Source of the DNA: Anaerolineae bacterium
Lineage (GTDB): Bacteria; Chloroflexota; Anaerolineae; Anaerolineales; Villigracilaceae
Reading direction: 5' to 3'
Assembly: GCA_003484265.1 (NCBI GenBank)
Contig: DNDO01000141.1
Location: 378-14,942 of the forward strand
Length of the DNA stretch: 14,565 nucleotides
Part shown: piece after piece, positions 5,981 to 13,394 of the stretch
How the letters are laid out: every line of letters starts with the position of its first letter
Numbering within the stretch: position 1 is the stretch's first letter
Notes under the pieces: generated by a model
Database searches by the model: none
What the model was told of the DNA's origin: nothing
The model's input: only the letters and a program-made list of their open reading frames with translations
Made by a program: the position numbers and the translations under genes

Positions 5981-7117
5981 ATGAAAAGAGTAACCATATG
6001 GGGAACCACCCTGAAAAAAGTTGCAGATGAGGCGCAGATGATCTCACAATATAAGATCGTTAAAACATTCGCGCCGGATGCAGACGTGACGATGTTGACC
6101 TATTTGAAACCGCTGGTGCAAAAATCGTATCCGAATTTAACGATAACACCCATACCCAAAATCCACAAATCATTGCCGCGCATTTTCAAATCAGATTTGT
6201 TCGTAGTTGGCGGAGGTCCTTTCTTCGATCATACACCTCATCTTATCCGCGTGGCGATCTTGATGTTCTTTATTTGGATTGCCCGCGTACCCTTGTTGAT
6301 TTATGGCGTTACCGGATTCCCGGTCAAGTCGTGGTTAGGACGGACTGTATTCAAGTGGATGGGAAATTACGCTCAAGAGATCGTTACCCGCGATGCAGGC
6401 GCTTATAAATCGCTCACCTCGGTTGGTATCAAAACCCCGATTCGACAGGGCATTGACCTTCGGGCGGTACTTGACCCGGCTCCACGTGAGCGGGTTGAAG
6501 AAATATTGAAAGAGGAGGGTCTCGACCCTAAGAAGCCGATGGTTGCATTCACAGTACGATATATCCATAAAGATGTCCCAGATTGGGTGAAGGAACACCT
6601 CGACATGCACGATAACAGCGTCGATAAATTCAATGAAGCGCTCGGGAAGGTTGCAGCAGAGTTGAGCAAAACAGCACAGGTATTTGTGATCGCGATGAAC
6701 CCCGACCCGGCTGAAGATAAGGCAGTTGCCGAAAAAATGAGGGAATATATGGATGATCCATCCCAGTTGAAATTGATCGAGCATCGTTTCCTCGCAACGG
6801 AAACACTCGGTATCCTCAAGGCTTGTGACATGATCGTTGCCGGACGCGTGGGATCAGCTTTCTTTGCTACGATGCTGGAAACGCCGTTCATCGCCATTGC
6901 GCATGAGGGGCGCATGAAAGATTGGATGGAAGAAATCGGCATGCAGCAGTATATGTTCGACTGGCAGTCTTTGGATGCGGAAAAGATATTGAACCAGGTA
7001 GATACGTTGAATAAATCCCGCACGGAAATCGTGAAAGCGTTTAAAGTAAAAGCGGAGTCTTCCCGCAAACAAGCATGGCAGGATGCGGAGATCTATAAAG
7101 AATTTTTATTGAATTAA
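5981..7117 (+). CDS. Polysaccharide pyruvyl transferase family protein (CsaB-like fold)
   Basis: A 378-residue protein matching the polysaccharide pyruvyl transferase layout: an N-terminal GTTLKKVADEAQM (8-20; the usual form is N-x-GDEA), FVVGGGPFFDH (74-84), a hydrophobic stretch (89-112), TRDAGAYKSLTSVGI (136-150; the RDxxSxxxLxxxGI signature) and a C-terminal nucleotide-sugar-like half with VAGRVGSAFFATMLETPFIAI (286-306). In relatives the last motif is usually R-L-H-S; here it is R289-V-G-S, so the conserved His is Gly, which may alter or abolish the ketal pyruvyl transfer. Family members modify cell-envelope or exopolysaccharide sugars with phosphoenolpyruvate. Start ATG is preceded by AAGGAG (5969-5974). 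It lies 13 nt behind the methyltransferase, so they are co-transcribed, with no obvious functional link to tRNA modification. Confidence 0.75.
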   Translation: MKRVTIWGTTLKKVADEAQMISQYKIVKTFAPDADVTMLTYLKPLVQKSYPNLTITPIPKIHKSLPRIFKSDLFVVGGGPFFDHTPHLIRVAILMFFIWIARVPLLIYGVTGFPVKSWLGRTVFKWMGNYAQEIVTRDAGAYKSLTSVGIKTPIRQGIDLRAVLDPAPRERVEEILKEEGLDPKKPMVAFTVRYIHKDVPDWVKEHLDMHDNSVDKFNEALGKVAAELSKTAQVFVIAMNPDPAEDKAVAEKMREYMDDPSQLKLIEHRFLATETLGILKACDMIVAGRVGSAFFATMLETPFIAIAHEGRMKDWMEEIGMQQYMFDWQSLDAEKILNQVDTLNKSRTEIVKAFKVKAESSRKQAWQDAEIYKEFLLN

Positions 7118-7139
7118 GGGATATTTGAACTGCATGGTA

Positions 7140-7172
7140 ATTACCCTGAATTTTTCAGGGTAATAATTTTTT
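7140..7172 (+). terminator. Rho-independent terminator
   Basis: An 11-bp stem (7140-7150 with 7154-7164; core TTACCCTGAA/TTCAGGGTAA) with a TTT loop is followed by TAATTTTTT. It ends the methyltransferase-pyruvyl transferase operon. The T-tract overlaps the stop codon of the convergent GGDEF gene; on the minus strand there is no comparable T-run, so termination is mainly for plus-strand transcripts. Confidence 0.85.
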
Positions 7173-9657
7173 AAACACTTACAGCCACCTGGTTGCGCCC
7201 CTTATGTTTGGCAATATACATTGCCTGATCTGCGCGAGCCATGAGGGTTTCGAGCTCAAGCGTATTATTGTCTTTGCCCGCAATTCCAATACTGACCGTC
7301 AATTTCAATTCAAGACTCGCTTCATGATTCGATACTTTGATGGTTTTCTTTTCCAGGGATGTTCTTAATCGTTCGGCTACAAATTTGGCGGTTTTGAGGT
7401 CGGTTTCCGGCAAAAGAATTATTATTTCCTCACCTCCATACCGCCCAACCAGATCAATGTCCCGGACAGAATTTCTACAATGCTCGGCAAATTCTTGAAG
7501 GACCAGGTCGCCTGCAGGATGACCATGACTATCGTTGATTTTTTTAAAATTGTCGAGATCCAGCATCATACATGAAAACTCACGATTCATACGGCGTGCC
7601 CGCGAAAACTCAATCCTTCCCAATTCGAACAGACTCCGGCGGTTGTTTAAGCCGGTTAGCGGATCGGTCAAGGCAAGACTTTGAATTTCCTGGAATAACC
7701 TAGCACGCTCGAGGGATATTCCCACTTGTTTTGCAAATATGGACATTATGGGCAGGTCGACCCTGGACATGGTTTTACTCCAAATCCAAAGTATCCCAAG
7801 GATGTTGTCCTCGAACATTAAGGGGAGACGAAATACCTCAATATTTTGATCAACACCAAGTCTTTCAAGGATCTTCGAGTAGCTCCGTTTTCTGTTGTTT
7901 ATGAATAACAATTGAATTTCAGCAGATGGATTTGACACAGAAACAGGCTGGTATATATTTTCGCCTGTTAGGAAAAGATCCTTGTAATCCTGGAATGTAA
8001 ATGTATAGTGGATGAGCGGAATACCGATCCGGTTTTCAAGTTGTTGGAGACGATCCAAATCAAGCGATGTGTAATTGGTAATAAATACATCACGAGACTT
8101 GTCGTAGAGAGCCAAAACGCAGGTGAAATTTATCTTATCAAGTTCAACGCCCAGGGTCTGGACGATATCTTCCGGGCTCAGTGATTTTTCAATATGTGTG
8201 GTGATATGTGCAATGGAATAGATTAAATCGTTGGAACGGGCAAGCTGGTTTAACCATTTTCTTTCAGCCTGCACGGCACGGAGTTGTTCAATAGTGGTTG
8301 CAATCTGCCCGGCGATGGTTCCGAGCAGTTGTTCATCGTCTGCGGTAAAAGCATTTGCCCTCACGCTTTCTGAATTAATTACTCCAAGGACTTTGTTCTT
8401 GAATTTTATCGGCACACAAAGCTCGGATTTGGTTTGTTGGTCGACATTGATGTAATTTTCTGCGTGTCTAATATTTCCAACCCGAATAGATTTTCCTGTT
8501 AACGCAACTTGTCCTGTCACACCATCGCCTAGCTGAATTTCTTCCGGGATGACCTTTTGGGTTCTCATGAATCGGTAGGATGGGTGCGCATGAAGTTTAT
8601 TTCCATCCTCTGCCATAAGTAAAAATCCAAAGTTGTCGGGAAATAGATTTTTACCGATGATCTCAGTCACGTCTGTGATCAATTGGTCTATTGTCTCTGC
8701 CTGTGTGGCGGCGTTTGAAACATTATGGAGCGCGGTTAGCTGTCTAACCTGGTTTTGGGCATCTTCGAGCAATTGTGATTTCATTAATACTAGCGAGATC
8801 TGTTGTGCGGCATTCGTGGCATAAGTCAGTTCCTTATCGCTGAACGTACGATTATCGTTATAGCCTAATGTGAAGGATGCAATTTTGGTGTCGCCAACGA
8901 TCAATGGTATGCCAAGCGCTGATCTGCTTGGAAATGAGGATGTAATTTTGGGGGTTATATCAGTCGATGATTTCAAATCATAAAAAGGAATCGGATGTCC
9001 AGCCTCCATTACAAGCATCGCAAGTGTCCGCTCTCCGGGCTCGAATATCATTTGTGGAAATGTTTCTTTCATCGAACCATAAGCAACGACAGGCGTGGTT
9101 AACTTTGCATTATCATCCCAGAGCGCAAAATAGCAGTCGTCAGCGCCGAAAAGTTTACCAATCCCATCCACCAACTTTTCCAGAGCTTGATTGTAGTCAT
9201 GCGTTCGAAGAGCTAATTTTGTTACTTCGTTGAGGTTCTCAAGAAATTTTAAATAATCCTCACGGGCAGATTCCAGGTACTCCAATCTTTCCATCCCTTC
9301 ATATCTTTCACGTGTAACTGAACCGAGAGTGCCAATTACAGCACTAATAAATAACAAAATTAAGATATCAATATTGTTTGTAACATTAAAAAAACTTTCC
9401 TGTTGATTTCCGATGATGAATTTTAAACTTGCTGACAGGATTGTAAATCCGATTCCACCCCAAATTCCAAAATACCATCCACCGCCAATAACAGGGATAA
9501 TAGCCAGAGAAAGAGCACTTGATCGGCTGATAACATCTGATTGAATAATAATTGCGACATATACCAAAAATGCACTAAAAACAAGTGTATACGCATGGCT
9601 CCGCTTTTTTGGGTATCCGATTTTTCTGAGGAATGTAAGGATTTTATTTTTTTTCAT
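7171..9657 (-). CDS. Membrane-anchored triple-GAF diguanylate cyclase (GGDEF)
   Basis: An 828-residue sensor enzyme. The N-terminus has about three to four transmembrane segments (about 23-42, 48-85, 94-115), resembling small membrane sensor modules, then a short linker. Three GAF-like domains follow at about 140-310, 325-480 and 500-655 (landmarks SALGIPLIVGDTKIASFTLG, ELCVPIKFKNKVLGVINSES, and FRLPLMFEDNILGILWIWS). The GGDEF domain (661-826) begins LALTDPLTGLNNRR, has the active-site loop GGEEI (741-745) and an intact inhibitory RxxD site, RDID (732-735), five residues upstream. It should therefore make c-di-GMP from two GTP with product inhibition; the final Ile in place of Phe in GG(D/E)EF is a mild variant. 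Ligands of the GAF domains are unknown. The ATG at 9657 lacks a Shine-Dalgarno. It is monocistronic, converging on the pyruvyl transferase gene. Confidence 0.9.
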   Translation of the reverse strand: MKKNKILTFLRKIGYPKKRSHAYTLVFSAFLVYVAIIIQSDVISRSSALSLAIIPVIGGGWYFGIWGGIGFTILSASLKFIIGNQQESFFNVTNNIDILILLFISAVIGTLGSVTRERYEGMERLEYLESAREDYLKFLENLNEVTKLALRTHDYNQALEKLVDGIGKLFGADDCYFALWDDNAKLTTPVVAYGSMKETFPQMIFEPGERTLAMLVMEAGHPIPFYDLKSSTDITPKITSSFPSRSALGIPLIVGDTKIASFTLGYNDNRTFSDKELTYATNAAQQISLVLMKSQLLEDAQNQVRQLTALHNVSNAATQAETIDQLITDVTEIIGKNLFPDNFGFLLMAEDGNKLHAHPSYRFMRTQKVIPEEIQLGDGVTGQVALTGKSIRVGNIRHAENYINVDQQTKSELCVPIKFKNKVLGVINSESVRANAFTADDEQLLGTIAGQIATTIEQLRAVQAERKWLNQLARSNDLIYSIAHITTHIEKSLSPEDIVQTLGVELDKINFTCVLALYDKSRDVFITNYTSLDLDRLQQLENRIGIPLIHYTFTFQDYKDLFLTGENIYQPVSVSNPSAEIQLLFINNRKRSYSKILERLGVDQNIEVFRLPLMFEDNILGILWIWSKTMSRVDLPIMSIFAKQVGISLERARLFQEIQSLALTDPLTGLNNRRSLFELGRIEFSRARRMNREFSCMMLDLDNFKKINDSHGHPAGDLVLQEFAEHCRNSVRDIDLVGRYGGEEIIILLPETDLKTAKFVAERLRTSLEKKTIKVSNHEASLELKLTVSIGIAGKDNNTLELETLMARADQAMYIAKHKGRNQVAVSV

Positions 9658-9695
9658 ATTGCATCATTTTTATGGCAATTTCCTGATAAATAATA

Positions 9696-9746
9696 GATTA
9701 ACATTTTATTCCATTAATAGGAAGTGATAAATTGCAAATGTTAATC
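9696..9746. promoter_or_regulatory. Inverted repeat flanking the probable GGDEF-gene promoter
   Basis: GATTAACATTT (9696-9706) and AAATGTTAATC (9736-9746) are a perfect 11-bp inverted repeat with a 29-bp spacer, itself containing TTCC/GGAA (9709-9712, 9720-9723). On the minus strand a TAAAAT -10 (9703-9708) overlaps the left arm, with a weak TTTATC -35 (9726-9731) 17 bp upstream; the right arm lies just upstream of that. The start would be near 9696, giving a leader of about 39 nt. This looks like a promoter bracketed by regulator half-sites; alternatively the repeat is a weak terminator for the gene ending at 9793. Confidence 0.4.
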
Positions 9747-9792
9747 ATTTCTCCCAACAAATATGAAATGCGTATTGGGTGGAAACCTGTTG

Positions 9793-10782
9793 TTAGGCGC
9801 GGACATTATTGGGGTTTGCTATGTATTGCCACCAATTATGATGGATGCCGTTCCTTCGCCCCATTGTTTTGGGAATGTGCTTCATCCACCAGACGTGATG
9901 TTCGCGGGTATCGCCATTTCCCCATTCTGTTGCATTGACTTCTTTTAGTACGCCTGCAAAATCGGGAAAGTTATTCAGCCAGTCGTCGCATTCACTTAAT
10001 ACAGGGGTTGTGTTGTTCCAGTCGTAATCGTGCTCGCTATTGGGCGCAAAATGGACGGTTCCCAATGCGGTGTTTCCTGGGTGTGTCCTTTGGTGGCGGA
10101 TAAATCTCTTCCATAGATTCTGATCGTCGGGAATATTTTCATAAGTCTTTTCCATAATCGATTCGGCGCGATGCCCCATGTTCTCTAGCATTTCACCGAC
10201 CTCGCGTTCATAAGAAAACCCCATGATGACAAAACGCCTTTTGGCGGCTTCGGTGTTTTTGAGCGGAGGGGCGTTGCACCAGAAAGCGCCAGGTCCACCC
10301 ATGATCGATTCGTAAAATCCGGCATGAGGAAAGTTGAAGATCCAAACTTCGTCGATCTCCCTGTTTGCCACGCGTTTAAGGATGTTGAATTGCTTTATGA
10401 TGGAGTAATAGTCTGCTTCCTGCGGCATGTAGGGTCGTGATGCGCCACGCGCTACATTGAGGTAGGTTTGTGCGTCGTATTTATAGCCATCTACTTTTGC
10501 GGGGAAGTCGTCCACGTCGAATCGTTCGACGATCTGATAACGAACGAGTCCACCTGTGACCAGCAGGATATCGGACATGAAGCCTTTAGCCAGGTCTTCG
10601 ACCTTATTCCACTTCATGTACTCCGGGAGTGTCAAACCAGAGACTTTATCAACCACTGGGTTGTAAACTATAACAAGGGTTTTGAGAATGGTTGTCAGAG
10701 GAGGTTCAGCCGGATTATCAGGAGCAATTGTCGGCTGGGAGGGAGGCGGGGTTTGTCGCTTGAAGGGAAAAGGGAGTTTCAT
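9793..10782 (-). CDS. Conserved-looking hypothetical protein, second gene of a two-gene unit
   Basis: A 329-residue protein I cannot assign to a function. After a Pro-rich N-terminus (PFPFKRQTPPPSQP) comes a mixed alpha/beta part beginning ILKTLVIVYNPVVD. The central segment IDEVWIFNFPHAGFYES followed by IMGGPGAFWCNAPPL looks highly constrained, as does the Trp/His-rich C-terminal block (GTVHFAPNSEHDYDW, HHVWWMKHIP, GIHHNWWQYIANPN). Such His/Trp/Asp-dense motifs suggest a metal- or carbohydrate-binding enzyme, but this is only inference. No signal peptide or membrane segment is evident. The frame could also start at TTG 10788 (two extra residues, 2 nt after the previous gene's stop); ATG 10782 is preferred. 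With no ribosome site and almost no gap, translation is probably coupled to the upstream 821-residue gene. Confidence 0.75.
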   Translation of the reverse strand: MKLPFPFKRQTPPPSQPTIAPDNPAEPPLTTILKTLVIVYNPVVDKVSGLTLPEYMKWNKVEDLAKGFMSDILLVTGGLVRYQIVERFDVDDFPAKVDGYKYDAQTYLNVARGASRPYMPQEADYYSIIKQFNILKRVANREIDEVWIFNFPHAGFYESIMGGPGAFWCNAPPLKNTEAAKRRFVIMGFSYEREVGEMLENMGHRAESIMEKTYENIPDDQNLWKRFIRHQRTHPGNTALGTVHFAPNSEHDYDWNNTTPVLSECDDWLNNFPDFAGVLKEVNATEWGNGDTREHHVWWMKHIPKTMGRRNGIHHNWWQYIANPNNVRA

Positions 10783-10790
10783 ATCCAATG

Positions 10791-13256
10791 CTACGGGATG
10801 TTGGTCGCAAAGTAAACTTGATTTCCCACCGCAAGATAAAGAACATAATTGGGGCTGATTGTCATCGCGCCGACGGGTCCCTGTTGGAAGGGACTGGCTT
10901 TGCCCGCAAAACCGCTGACCTGATTCTGTAGCTCGAGTGAGCGCGGAGTAAAACGGAAGACGCTTTGGTTTTCAGAATCGAGCAAAAGGACGACCGGGTT
11001 TGGCGGGTTGGTGAGGGACATTTGTGTGAAGTGCGCCTGCGAGAAGATGTCGATACCTTGATGCGCGGGGAAGTTGTCGATGCGCGGGGCTGGATCCACA
11101 CAGCGCGTGGGGACAGTGGAAATGCGGCTGAATGTGCATGTGGAGAGTCGTCCGTCGGTGTGAAGCAGATAGAGGTCATCGCCGCTAACCGCGAGATCGA
11201 TCGCGTTTTCAATATTGGGGATCTGGTTGCCGAAGAAAAAATAGGGAGGGTCCAGGAAGGTGCTATCCCTGCCGTCATATACCCATACAGATCTGGACTC
11301 GGCATCCAGGATGTAAAGGCGGTCATTGTCCAATACAAAGGATGTGATGCGTCCCCAGTTGGTATTGGGCAAAGGCGGCAAGGGGAAAACCTGAGGTACC
11401 TGCCCGGGAGAGCAATACAGTAAATTGCCGGCCGTATCAATACCAAGCACGGATGCGCCGACCGCGTTAACCTTAGGCAGTGCGAGAATATCTACGAGCG
11501 TGCCAACCTGATAGCCGCCATATGTGCCGGGCTGACAGTTAAATGCGCCGTCGAGTTCAAGACTGCGTCCGGTGAATGCGGCGTGTAATATGTTGCCACG
11601 TTCGGCGTCGAGCATATACAGGTCGCTTTCGCTTGCCGCCATGCGGCTGACCTGTGTGGAGTTGCCTAGACCGTTCGTGAAGGCGGGGATGAACTCAAGC
11701 CGAAAGATACCCATCAAGTTATCGAGTTTCGTCTGTGCGTCTGTGCGTAATACTTTTGTCTTGTCGGTTTCCCGGTATTGTTCGGCATCGTCCAAATATT
11801 CGAGAACCCTTACATAGGCATCGCGTTGACGCCCGGGGTCGGTCTCACTGCCGGCGCGCGCACTTTCCACGAGCGCAAGTTGGTACAGTTCGTTATATCT
11901 CTCGTTCAGTCCGTATTTATCGTAAACGACCCATGAAACTACAGCGACCAACACAGGGATGATGAGCGCCATGCTGACCATCGCGTATGTCGGGATGACG
12001 AGAGGCTGATTGGATTCTGTCCCCGGCAAAAGTTTTGGGATGAAGTTTCTTAGAAAGTCTGCCGCGCGCTCGTTCAACCTGCGCCCGGTCTTGATTCCGC
12101 CGACCATAACTTTTGCCATCTGACGGGCGGCTTCGGCGTGCGCGGTGGGCTTATCGTCTTTTACCTCTACAGGAGCTGACTGGCCTATGATCTCATCATC
12201 AGTTTCAAGATTAATATCATCCTCAACGCCTTCAACAGGTTTTGCCCGTGGAATCGACGGCGGGAAACTGCGGGTTCCTATTGGAGATTGTTCAGCCACT
12301 GGCTTATCATCTATTGGATATTTGACATCAGGGTGCGGCGGGATCGCATACGCAGATGGTTGTACCATGTGCGCCCCGTAATCCGCCAACGCATCCAGTT
12401 CATCTTCGGTGATGGGTGATTCTTCAATATGTGCTTCTGTCTGATCAATGGGAACATCGGTCTCAAGTTCAGGATCATCCTGCATTCGTGTGTCAAATGA
12501 TTCGGGTTCGACAGATTCTTCGATGACAGAAACAGGCTGGGTCGTGGATGGATGCGAAGCACGTACATCCGGCTTCAATACCGTAATAATGCCATGCCCA
12601 CCGTGCGGTTGGATCAGTGCGGCATGCAAGTCTCCTTTTGTGAAAGTTAACTTGCGATAGCTTGCTTCCAGGGAGGATGGAGGGCTAGCGTTGACGAGAT
12701 CAGCCTCCCAATCTTTCGGAAACCTGCCGCATAACGCGATCAGATCATTCGACTGGAATTGAACCTGCGAAAGATACGATTGCGCGTTTTGGCTTGACCC
12801 CAATCCCTTGCCCGATAACGCCGGATCGTAAATGTGACGTTGTTGTCCATCGCTCACCCAGGCGACGTGCGCCGGTCCGCTAAGTGAGAGCGTGCAGGTG
12901 TTCTCGCGTATCACGGCGAGAACAAGGACGCCGAGGGCATATTGTCCGCGCCCGGTGGTGGAAAGATTGCGCTCGAGCAAGGCGCTGTTAATATTTTCAA
13001 CAGTTTTCCGCATTGCGGAAGTAAGCGAGCCCGGGGTTTGAAAGAATAAGTTAGCCGCGTTACTGGTAACTTGTTTCGTATCAGCCGTTGAAAACTCCGC
13101 ATTCCCTGACAGCATCAGATACAATACAAGGCTGTCCTTATCGCGGCCTCGCGCAGATTTACGCGGAGGCGCAACAGCCAACAGCCCGGGCAGATCTGCG
13201 AACTCTTGTCCGTTTTGTCTATGAATGGGGAGGATGCTTAAGTCGAATGTCGCCAC
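10791..13256 (-). CDS. Large membrane protein: degenerate PP2C-like domain, one TM helix, beta-propeller-like C-terminus
   Basis: An 821-residue protein. Residues 1-230 follow the order of a PP2C/PPM phosphatase (strand, long helix about 77-97, GRGQYALGVLVLAVI, SGPAHVAWVSDGQ, then a G-rich turn and DLIALCGRFPKDW), but the metal-binding Asp motifs are missing: SG replaces DG near 50, SGP replaces GDS at 126-128 and CGRF replaces CSDG at 176-179. A long acidic, Pro-rich linker (231-395) leads to one transmembrane helix (about 422-446), a helical stretch (450-515) and a C-terminal region (about 535-820) with repeated strands of the form LYxLDxExxxV (at about 546, 647, 695, 757 and 806), suggesting a beta-propeller. 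The N-terminus is probably cytoplasmic and the propeller outside. It starts at GTG with no ribosome site, 9 nt from a GATAAT box, and is first in a unit with the following hypothetical gene. Function unknown. Confidence 0.75.
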   Translation of the reverse strand: MATFDLSILPIHRQNGQEFADLPGLLAVAPPRKSARGRDKDSLVLYLMLSGNAEFSTADTKQVTSNAANLFFQTPGSLTSAMRKTVENINSALLERNLSTTGRGQYALGVLVLAVIRENTCTLSLSGPAHVAWVSDGQQRHIYDPALSGKGLGSSQNAQSYLSQVQFQSNDLIALCGRFPKDWEADLVNASPPSSLEASYRKLTFTKGDLHAALIQPHGGHGIITVLKPDVRASHPSTTQPVSVIEESVEPESFDTRMQDDPELETDVPIDQTEAHIEESPITEDELDALADYGAHMVQPSAYAIPPHPDVKYPIDDKPVAEQSPIGTRSFPPSIPRAKPVEGVEDDINLETDDEIIGQSAPVEVKDDKPTAHAEAARQMAKVMVGGIKTGRRLNERAADFLRNFIPKLLPGTESNQPLVIPTYAMVSMALIIPVLVAVVSWVVYDKYGLNERYNELYQLALVESARAGSETDPGRQRDAYVRVLEYLDDAEQYRETDKTKVLRTDAQTKLDNLMGIFRLEFIPAFTNGLGNSTQVSRMAASESDLYMLDAERGNILHAAFTGRSLELDGAFNCQPGTYGGYQVGTLVDILALPKVNAVGASVLGIDTAGNLLYCSPGQVPQVFPLPPLPNTNWGRITSFVLDNDRLYILDAESRSVWVYDGRDSTFLDPPYFFFGNQIPNIENAIDLAVSGDDLYLLHTDGRLSTCTFSRISTVPTRCVDPAPRIDNFPAHQGIDIFSQAHFTQMSLTNPPNPVVLLLDSENQSVFRFTPRSLELQNQVSGFAGKASPFQQGPVGAMTISPNYVLYLAVGNQVYFATNIP

Positions 13257-13264
13257 AGTGTAAG

Positions 13265-13270
13265 ATTATC
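13265..13270 (-). promoter_or_regulatory. -10 element for the 821-residue protein gene (leaderless)
   Basis: GATAAT on the minus strand predicts a start near 13258, 2 nt before the GTG start codon. A second TATAAT further upstream (13286-13291, minus strand) could give a leader of about 23 nt without a ribosome site. No convincing -35 accompanies either. Confidence 0.35.
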
Positions 13271-13312
13271 TAAAAGATTGGCATCATTATACTGGTAAAA
13301 TTTGCATCAGGC

Positions 13313-13372
13313 GTAGGGGCACAGCGGATGAACGTCAGACATTGCTCTGGTACCATCCCGTTGTGCCCCTAT
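13313..13372. repeat. Imperfect palindromic intergenic repeat (AGGGGCACA...TGTGCCCCT)
   Basis: Left arm AGGGGCACAGCGGATG (13315-13330) pairs with right arm CATCCCGTTGTGCCCCT (13354-13370) with one mismatch and one bulge; the stem can extend outward to 13313/13372 by T-A and G-T. The inner segment can form a small CAGA/TCTG hairpin. GTAGGGGCAC/GTGCCCCTA ends recall REP/MITE-like intergenic palindromes; this resemblance is from memory. It fills the gap between two divergent genes and its right edge overlaps a TATAAT box. Confidence 0.65.
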
Positions 13373-13375
13373 AAT
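13370..13375 (+). promoter_or_regulatory. -10 element of the FemAB/GNAT-like gene
   Basis: TATAAT predicts a start near 13382, so an ATG at 13377 would be outside the transcript and the ATG at 13395 is favoured, with a leader of about 13 nt (AAAGATAAGAAC). No good -35 was found. The first T of the box is the last base of the palindromic repeat arm. Confidence 0.45.
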
Positions 13376-13394
13376 TATGCTTAAAGATAAGAAC

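Noticed and set aside
6403..7068. 221-codon open frame antisense to the pyruvyl transferase gene
   Set aside because: No ribosome site or family similarity, Ser/Ala-rich composition typical of a mirror frame, and it lies wholly inside a well-supported gene.
10965..11423. 152-codon open frame antisense to the propeller-like part of the 821-residue gene
   Set aside because: Composition is that of a reverse-complement shadow; no start signals or domain.
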